A stretch of DNA of 64,000 nucleotides. It comes from Doryteuthis pealeii. Taxonomy: Eukaryota; Mollusca; Cephalopoda; Myopsida; Loliginidae. Below, one piece after another: positions 57,701 through 64,000 of the stretch (positions are counted from its first letter, which is position 1; each line of letters begins with the position of its first letter). The notes below the pieces were generated by a model that worked only from the letters and a program-made list of their open reading frames with translations, searched no databases and was not told where the DNA came from. The translations under genes and the position numbers were made by a program. The stretch covers positions 126,287,690 through 126,351,689 of the forward strand of contig CM042147.1 in the NCBI GenBank assembly GCA_023376005.1. Direction: 5' to 3'.

Positions 57701-59461
57701 TAGATTTTGTTTCTTTCTATATTTCTTTTATTTATCTCTTTCTTTCACATTTTTTCTTTCTTGTTGTTCATTAACCCATTTGGGTTCAGATTTTACTTTA
57801 TAGAAACTAGCAAAATAAAAAAAACGCCCTCTGGGCGACGTAAAATAAATATTGCCTGAGGGGATGGGAGTTGAAAATTTAATATCACAGAGTTTGTATC
57901 ATAAGTAAAGTAAAATCATCAAATTTATTAAAGGAGTAAAAAATTTTAAAAAATTATTAAAGGAGGAAAAAAATTTTTTTAAATGAAACGGAAACTTAGT
58001 TCTAATAACTTTAAATATATATTAAAATAAAACAAACTATATATAGATAGATAATACCAGGTATGTATTTATTACAACTTGTTTAAAATACCAATGAGGA
58101 CTGTCTAACATTGCATGTTCAAATTTTGAGTTTATTTATTCTTTTATGATGATTTTGGGTAATGTGACGTAAGCAGTGACAGAGTTTTTGTTACAGACAA
58201 AAACCAGAAGCGAATCCACATTAATAGATATAGTTTTGATTATGATTCAACTTTTACTAATGAATCAAATTATGGCATTAAATAACCCATAAGTGATTGA
58301 TATGTCATTAAATAAATAAACCAAATCAAACCTTTACAAATGAATCAAATTATGGCATTAAATAACCCATAAGTGATTGATATGTAATTAAATAAATAAA
58401 CAAAACAAAACCTTTACAAATGAATCAAATTATGGCATTAAATAACCCATAAGTGATTGGTATGTAATTAAATAAATAAACAAAACAAAACCTTTACAAA
58501 TGAATCAAATTTTAAAATCAAATATCCTATAAGGCATTGATATGCTATTCAACAACTGAACCATTTCATTTCAATTTAATTTCAGTATATTTTCAAAAAA
58601 AATGTTTTATAGTTTTCAACTGAAAATAACATAAATGTTCTCCTTTTTAAGGTTGTCTCTTGTACTCCATTGACAAAAAAGCTGAGTCGAGGTGGATCAG
58701 GAACAATAACAGTAAGCAATTTTGATTTTTCTTTTTTTATAAACTCTTGTGTAAACAACATAAAAAAAAACTTATCTCCTGGTTTTGTTGTTGATTTTCT
58801 TTGAATTGTATAATTAAAGTTGTTGTATGACATAAGTTGTTGTCTCTTATATGAAGGTGTGTGGTGTAATTGTTAACATTGTAGGAAATGGAGATGGTGA
58901 AATGAGTTCAAATCCTAGATGACGCTGTTTGCATTTCACCTAGCATTAATACCCTTAGGAAAGGTTTGAATCCAACTATTCTCCCTCAATCTATGGGTAA
59001 ATAGTAGGCCAGACTGAGCTCCTCGACCTTGGTTAAGCAACCAGTACTCTGAATTCAAACCTGTTAAACTGCTTAGGAAATTGACCTTGTGTCACATCCT
59101 GCTCATGCAGAAGGGTTGGTATATATCGTAGTTGACATCCTTCCGTTTGCAAAAGACGATGGCGTAGTGCCCAAAAAGATTTTTTTAAATCTTTTATTTT
59201 AACTATGTAGCCTGAGCAGGTATATATGGAGGATATGCTGTGGCCCAAGCAGCAAATCCCCCCTCTCCACACTGCCACTGGGGTCTAAAAGAAAGGTAAG
59301 AAACCAATGCAGTTTGGCAACGGCAGTGTCGCAGAAGTTCCTGTGTTGCGCTGAAGTTCAGCGTTACTCCATCTTACGGAACCCAGCTCCGGATTTATTT
59401 TCGGGGTTTACTCCCCTACTTTTCCTCAGGATCATATAAAGCCACTCGGCAACAGTAGTTT

Positions 59462-59510
<49 letters not shown>

Positions 59511-60831
59511 TAGAAGATATCCAAACATTTTGAATGTATCAAGAACTGGTTGTGCGGCCTTGATGTTACTTGGCAAGCATTTAGAAGGAACCTTACTATG
59601 AATTTTTAAATACACACTCTAAAAAAAATATATTTTAATTAATGTTATGTTCACTTTTGGACCAATACCCTTGGGAAAGGTATGAACGCCCACATCTCCC
59701 CAGCTATGGATTAAATAGTACCACTAATGTTCTACAATAATGGCTTTGATATTAACCCATGAAGGTTGATGTGCCATCAAAACAAAGAAACTAAACCAAG
59801 CCTACTTGAGTGTGCAGGTATCAAATTGACTTTCTCTACTGGGTCAAAACATTAGAAACAATATACTTAAAATATTTCATATATATATACTTTAAATATA
59901 TGCTCCTACAATTGGGACACTGGTAGGTGTTGTCAGTGATGTAGTATGTATGGGTCACTGGGAAGTTTTGGGTCTTACAACATCATACTTCCTTCGCCAG
60001 GTTGACCCTATCAGAGATGATCAAAATCTGATCCACCTATCACCTTTTGAAATGCTAACAAACATTTTAGCTCATTCACCCACCATAAGTCAGTAGATAA
60101 GAACCTAGGAAATTGGGTTAAATTGAACTTAACAGACATAAATTCCACCATCGTATGTCATCCCGCCAAAAGAAAAAAAATACCAAAAATCAGGGAATTA
60201 ACCGAATTTAATGAAATTTTTCATTTTTTAAAAAGATATAATGCACCAGTTATTTTATTTTAAAACTTTTATATTTTTTCAGGTTGGTTAACTTTGAACC
60301 ACGTATCTTTGAGGGTAATAGATTCTCAAAGATATGTGGTTCAAAGATAACTGACCTGAAGAAATGTAATTTTTTAAAATTAAAATAATTGGTGCATTAT
60401 ATCTTTTATTCATTAATATGTCAACACTAAAAATTTCATTAAATTTGGTTAATTCCCTGATTTTTGGGGTTTTTTTTTCTTTCAGTGGTGGAATTTAGGT
60501 CTATTAAGTTTGATTAAACCAGAAATTGAATCTTAATTCTAATATATTTTCCATGTTTCATATCAGATATTTTTTTTCTTTTCCTCAGGTTACTGCAGAA
60601 GAGCTTTCTCAGTCAGGTGAAATGATTACATTAAACTTTGATGCTGAAAATGTAGATAAAAAAGTAAGTTGTAAAATGTTTATTTTTTAATTTTTTATGA
60701 AGCACTGTCTACCGTTACTTATATTTTTCTTATTAGTATTTTTTTATCTTAATTTCAGTTGCTTTTCATCGCAACTATTCAGACTGATATGCTATTTATA
60801 ACACTTATATTGTCTTGATTTTATAATTATA

Positions 60832-60872
<41 letters not shown>

Positions 60873-62199
60873 TATATTTTGGCAGCATTTTTTCTTTTAA
60901 ACATATTTTGTTGAACTCAACAGACAATTCTTGTCGGACAAGTTTTTGTTCAATCCTTTCTAACTGTCTGGCCATCTTTTTAATATCCGGGTGTTTAAAA
61001 AGAAACAATAGAAACATCTCACCAGTTCCACACCTGATGATGGCACTAAGTTGTGCAGAAAGCACTTGTGGTAAAACATTTGATGGATTCATGCACCAAT
61101 TCCACCTGGATATTAAAAAAATGGCCAGACAGTCAGAAAGGATCGAACAAAAACTCATCCAACAAGAACTGTCTGTTGGGTTCAACAAAAAGAAAATGCA
61201 TATGGGCAATTCCATGTCAAATCATCCAGAAAAAAGTAAAATTGTCACCCACCCCATTCAATTTTTCTGAAATTTTGTACAGGTGTGGACTGTGTTAATG
61301 TTAGACATCCACAAAATTTTGAGCTTCCAATTCCAAGAATTGGCAGAGTTATGTCAGTGTTTAGCTCTCCAAATTTGAGGGGGGGGGGGTCACAAAAAAT
61401 GGCAACATTTTGTAATTTTATTTAGTGTTTAATTTTTAATTTTAATTAAAAAATGTAAAATAAACACTAAATAAAATTCACCCACACACGTTCTCTTCAA
61501 CTTAGTTTATAAAAAAAATTAGGAGATGCCATTTCTTTCAATTAAAAAGGACATATATATATATATTTTCATTAATTTAATATAATACATACTCATTCTT
61601 ACACACACAGAGCACAAGTGAATCATTCGTTTGGTAAGCGAATATTTACACACACACACACACACACACTCACATACATATACATACATATATATATATA
61701 ATGTTCTTGTGAATGTTGTTTGTTTGGTCTTTTTAAAGCATTGGAAATAAGAACAAAAAAAGAAAAACAGAACAAAAATCGGATTTTTTAATATATTCAA
61801 CCGTTGCTCTGTTTCTGGTTTAGTCTATTCCGATATTTCAGGTGAACCTTCACCCTTTCTCAAGGTATGTCCGACGGTCTGGAGAGAAAAAAATGCAATG
61901 TTGTATATGAGGGCAAAAAAATAATTAAATATATATATATATATATATGTAAATCACATGGGTGAGAAACTGTCAGTAACCAAATGCTGTTGACTTCATG
62001 TCCTCACTACCAAACTTATATATATCTTATGTTATCATATGAACTTTTCAGCCCCCCTCCCCATCATATACTTGTATATTTTCTATTTCTGATGTTCCTG
62101 TAACCGTTTCCATTCCAGGATTTCTTTGGTCTTTCCGATCCTTTCCTTGAGATTTTCCGACAGTCGGAATCCAACTGGCAATTAGCCCACAGAACCGAG
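53076..62199 (+). CDS. Copine (CPNE1/3-like), 5' part: C2A complete, C2B begun
   Basis: Copines are cytosolic Ca2+-dependent phospholipid-binding proteins with two C2 domains followed by a VWA-like domain. Five in-phase exons (52, 60, 20, 25 and 27 codons, 184 residues) are joined by GT/AG introns, all in phase 0. C2A has loop aspartates D31, D37, D89, D91 and D99-101 (motifs [10 protein letters not shown] and [19 protein letters not shown]). The linker GSGTITVTAEE is copine-typical, and C2B starts at [11 protein letters not shown]. The exact paralogue cannot be fixed. VYDIDN, DDDFLGE and HRTE resemble the CPNE1/3 group. The rest of C2B and the VWA domain lie beyond the right edge. Confidence 0.88.
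53373..54056. mobile_element. Large foldback element, 250-bp arms
   Basis: 53373-53623 and 53807-54056 are reverse complements with few mismatches, separated by about 183 bp. The ends read TTGGAAATTGGGTTA and TAACCCAATTTCC. It lies about 140 bp downstream of copine exon 1. Confidence 0.75.
54395..54682. mobile_element. Inverted-repeat element
   Basis: GACGCAACTCGAAGAAATGC near 54415 and its complement near 54647 form arms of ~55 bp around an AT-rich centre. Confidence 0.6.
54734..55012 (+). mobile_element. SINE type C
   Basis: Full-length plus copy starting GGAGGTGCGTGGTCTAGAGT, with box B-like CCGAGTTCAATTTCTGG and end GGGGTTGGTAAATATATATG. Copine intron 1. Confidence 0.7.
55564..55743 (+). 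CDS. Copine coding exon 2 (C2A core)
   Basis: A 180-nt phase-0 exon between TTTCAG and GTAAGA. It encodes [18 protein letters not shown], then [18 protein letters not shown] and [14 protein letters not shown]. The Thr-Glu, LNP.F and VYD.D motifs are the hallmark of copine C2A and include the second cluster of Ca2+-binding aspartates. Confidence 0.92.
56890..57375 (+). mobile_element. LINE reverse-transcriptase fragment, split by a second element
   Basis: 56985-57085 translates to [20 protein letters not shown], then GDLVITK. 57301-57375 continues with [20 protein letters not shown]. These are the conserved N-terminal RT motifs of a non-LTR element. The gap (about 57088-57293) is a separate insertion flanked by CACTAAGT repeats. 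Confidence 0.7.
57088..57293 (-). mobile_element. LINE 3' end encoding a C2H2 finger, inserted in the RT fragment
   Basis: On the minus strand 57150-57225 encodes [20 protein letters not shown] followed by RCC, a single C2H2-like finger seen at the C-terminus of some LINE ORF2 proteins. It is flanked by CACTAAGT on both sides, suggesting an 8-bp or longer target duplication. Degenerate otherwise. Confidence 0.6.
57807..58228 (-). mobile_element. Non-autonomous Helitron
   Basis: On the minus strand, TC at 58228 is preceded by A. The element ends in hairpin CGCCCAGAGGGCG, a short A/T spacer and CTAG at 57807-57810, followed by T. It is 422 bp long and lies in the copine intron between exons 2 and 3. 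The 5' end (about 58140-58228) resembles the 5' end of 46331-46720. Confidence 0.75.
58236..58545. repeat. ~85-bp tandem repeat, about four units
   Basis: Each unit contains AACCTTTACAAATGAATCAA, then ATTATGGCATTAAATAACCC and GATTGATATGT. The latter half is the 3' tail of the ~600-bp retroposon. Confidence 0.85.
58652..58711 (+). CDS. Copine coding exon 3 (C2A end)
   Basis: A 60-nt exon after acceptor TTTAAG and before donor GTAAGC. It encodes [20 protein letters not shown], the LT..L...G.GTI segment between the last strands of C2A. Phase 0 on both sides. Confidence 0.85.
58852..59125 (+). mobile_element. SINE type C
   Basis: GAAGGTGTGTGGTGTAATTG start, GAGTTCAAATCCTAG box B-like, end AGAAGGGTTGGTATATATC. 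Copine intron 3. Confidence 0.65.
59462..59506. repeat. (AT)n microsatellite
   Basis: Pure AT run of about 45 bp. Other AT runs of at least 18 bp: 4224-4255, 5123-5146, 7629-7660, 15953-15992, 16739-16756, 31244-31326, 40676-40714, 41938-41979, 45524-45566, 47014-47036, 47232-47282, 47971-47996, 54080-54135, 54702-54731, 60828-60870 and 61930-61949. Confidence 0.95.
60182..60472. mobile_element. Foldback MITE just before copine exon 4
   Basis: Arms 60182-60325 and 60330-60472, outer ends CAAAAATCAGGGAATTAACC and its complement. It ends about 115 bp from the exon 4 acceptor. Single-arm relatives at 51853-51925 and 36890-36930. Confidence 0.65.
60589..60663 (+). CDS. Copine coding exon 4 (C2A-C2B linker)
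   Basis: A 75-nt exon, acceptor CCTCAG, donor GTAAGT. It encodes [20 protein letters not shown] then NVDKK. The T-A-E-E element after GTIT and the L-D-K-K-D start of C2B are typical of copines. Confidence 0.88.
60885..61205. mobile_element. Inverted-repeat element with protein-like arms
   Basis: 60890-61000 and 61098-61205 are complementary. Both strands therefore translate to the same helix-like peptide ([20 protein letters not shown], then LSV.FNK). It may be a captured coding fragment; the source is not recognised. Confidence 0.55.
62119..62199 (+). CDS. Copine coding exon 5 (start of C2B)
   Basis: An 81-nt exon, acceptor TTCCAG, donor GTAAAA. It encodes [20 protein letters not shown] then QLAHRTE. 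The two loop-1 aspartates of C2B (residues 158 and 164 of the assembled protein) are present. No further exon was recognised up to 64000. Confidence 0.9.
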
Positions 62200-62297
62200 G
62201 TAAAATGAGTTTTCTATTTATTCCATTTTTTTTATGTGAAATTCTAGATCAAAGAAAAAACAGAAGTTAACATTTAAACATCTTTTTATTATATATA

Positions 62298-63222
62298 CTA
62301 GAAAATATATGCACCCTCCGGGTGCAAGTATTTTAGTTAAATTTTTATAATAAAATATCATATTAAATTAGAAAGGCTAATGAAACTGAATAAGAATGAA
62401 GATAAAAAGCTTTTGAACAGAGGGGGTATGATTGAAAAATAGAACAACTTTGAAACTAACTCTTCCATCATTTTCCGTTACTCCCGTCTTTCAGTGGTAA
62501 ATTTTCCTAATTAAACTGTTTAGTTAAAATAGGAAGTAAAGAATAATATTACAGTTATTTCTTCTTGTTAAGGGATTTCTTTTAAGATTTATTGAAGAGA
62601 TTTTTGCTCATATTCAATAAGATAAAACCAAACAATTAGAAATCAATAATACTAAGCATATATTTATTAAAATCAATTTTTTAAGATCAATATGCAAATT
62701 AGCCTTCCCATTCATACTGTAAATCTCTATTTTGTTGTATATATAAATACAATTGCATGTTACAAGTATGTAGATATGGTCAACAGTGGCTTCGGCCTCT
62801 GGACCATTGCTATAATTAACAGCGTCGATCCCAGGGGGCCATCCCCCCAGGCAACACCTGCCCCCTTGATTTAAAGGGGCAGGGCTGGGTTTATTGCCCA
62901 GCGCCTGAGGCGCCCCCCTTGAGGGGGAATGCCGATGGGATCGACGCAATTTTTCACCTGCCACCCCATGAGTCTCGGCTTGTGGGTGGTCCCACATAAA
63001 TAGGGACTTTGTGCCTGACCCGTACACGTGGGGTATGTGGAAAATATCATGTAGATATGGTCAACAGTGTAAGTAATGTAAAACAATTTTATTAATAATT
63101 GAGGTTTAAATAAAAATAAAATCATGGAGAATATGATGTAAATAACTAAAGGAATTGTGACTTGTATAGTAATATAGTTTCGGTTACAGACAGACAAACC
63201 CACAATCTCCATTATAATAAGA
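62298..63222 (-). mobile_element. Non-autonomous Helitron with a secondary insertion
   Basis: Read on the minus strand it starts TC at 63222 (preceded by A) and ends with a hairpin GCACCCGGAGGGTGC, an AT spacer and CTAG, followed by T. That is the A|TC...CTAG|T signature of Helitrons. The length is 925 bp, of which 281 bp are a later insertion (62789-63048 plus one target duplication). It lies in the copine intron after exon 5. Confidence 0.75.
62789..63048. mobile_element. GC-rich 260-bp insert with strong RNA-like folding and a 21-bp target duplication
   Basis: The Helitron sequence is interrupted here. The 21 bases at 62768-62788 recur at 63049-63069 (core TGTAGATATGGTCAACAGTG). Inside, 62822-62832 pairs perfectly with 62937-62947 (11 bp). 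The enclosed 104 bases form consecutive GC hairpins at 62834-62847, 62857-62883 (8-bp stem), 62884-62902 (6-bp stem, 7-base loop), 62903-62911 and 62914-62927. Another hairpin is at 62981-62996. The function is not recognised. Confidence 0.6.
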
Positions 63223-63463
63223 TTAATATTTATATTTAGCTTGAATGCAATTAAAATGCGCATATCGCATAAATTCGATAATTATAGAAGATAATAATGA
63301 CAAGTGAATTTCGCAAAGAATTACTTGGTGTGTACAATATCGTACAGACAGAAAGTCCCAAAGTAGAAGAAGGGTGTATTATTTATTTTTGCAAAGAAAG
63401 GGTCTTTCTTAAATAAAATGTTTGGAACTGATTGATTTTTGATAATGACAGCAATGAAAAGAG

Positions 63464-64000
63464 TGGTAATCTGAACATTAGCTACATAAATGAGTGTAAC
63501 CTCCCCTTGTTTATTTCACTTTGAGGAAGCCATATGTTTTGGTCGGCCATTTTCATTTCACCATAATCAATACAACTGCATGTTTTAGCATGAAAATATC
63601 ATAGAATGTGTTCTTAATTGTGCTTGCGCATTATTTGAAATAAACTTAATTGTTATTAAGAACACATTTTATGATATTTTCGTGTTAAAACATGCCTACA
63701 AAGTGACAACCTTTTCATCCATTAACTCTTCACTCTTCAAGAACTCTTTTTCCCTTAGAACTTTCATCCTAGCTGTTTTGTATTGTGAATGTTGAATGTT
63801 GCTCGGACTATAAAGTCTGTATTTGTCATATATCTCTTTGTTGGAATTCGTTGTATATGAATATGGAAATTCACCTGCATTCGGTTTTCAGTGTAGATTT
63901 ATGGTGAAATGAAAATGGCCAACCAAAACATATGGCTTCCTCAAAGTGAAATAAACAAAAGGGGTTACTCTCATTTATGTAGCTAATGTTCAGATTACCA
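63464..64000. mobile_element. MITE of the GGTAATCTGAACATT family, nearly complete
   Basis: Begins GGTAATCTGAACATTAGCTA and ends at the window edge with the inverted AGCTAATGTTCAGATTACC. The right arm carries an extra ~190 bp (about 63695-63885) not seen in other copies. Confidence 0.7.

Overview
This is a eukaryotic, AT-rich, intron-dominated window, most likely from a cephalopod mollusc (octopus-like). That call rests on invertebrate-type versions of conserved animal proteins split into short exons with GT/AG introns of 0.2-19 kb, dense tRNA-derived SINEs, and very many microsatellites. The species is inferred, not proven. There is no operon-like or prokaryotic content. Well under 3 % of the bases are coding.

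Two protein-coding genes can be supported, divergently arranged. (1) On the minus strand between about 26.4 kb and the left edge lies IMPACT, the RWD + Impact-domain regulator of GCN1/GCN2 signalling. Exons for the RWD domain (26319-26447, 25242-25294, 17982-18044, 14970-15055), the acidic linker (14221-14352) and the start of the Impact domain (10260-10354, 9741-9815, 7743-7828) are recognisable. The three middle exons (end of RWD plus linker) occur a second time at 5186-5248, 3283-3368 and 1158-1289, with intact reading frames and only two synonymous differences. The first exon and the C-terminal exon(s) are not visible. (2) On the plus strand a copine (CPNE1/3-like) begins with a start codon at 53076 and runs through five exons to 62199. 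These cover C2A and the beginning of C2B, and the gene leaves the window on the right.

Layout. 1-6738 and 11309-19338 are two copies of an IMPACT intron/exon segment, separated by 6.7-11.3 kb, which holds the Impact-domain exons. A single n at 11683 marks an assembly join. 19.3-20.8 kb and 11.7-13.7 kb are two copies of a Helitron-type element containing long GAAA-rich purine tracts. 20.8-24.5 kb holds retroposon, SINE and LINE debris and a 42-bp minisatellite. 24.8-26.5 kb holds the 5' IMPACT exons. 26.5-53 kb is a gene-poor interval of nested transposable elements (SINEs, LINE fragments, LTR-like pieces, Helitrons, a hAT element, MITE hairpins, a 0.9-kb polypyrimidine tract) that probably contains the promoters of both genes. 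53-62.2 kb is the copine gene with repeat-filled introns. 62.3-63.2 kb is a Helitron interrupted by a GC-rich, strongly structured 260-bp insert with a 21-bp target duplication.

No new multi-gene system is visible. The most interesting items are the duplicated IMPACT exon block, the structured RNA-like retroposed insert at 62789-63048, and one retroposon family that has seeded two unrelated minisatellites.
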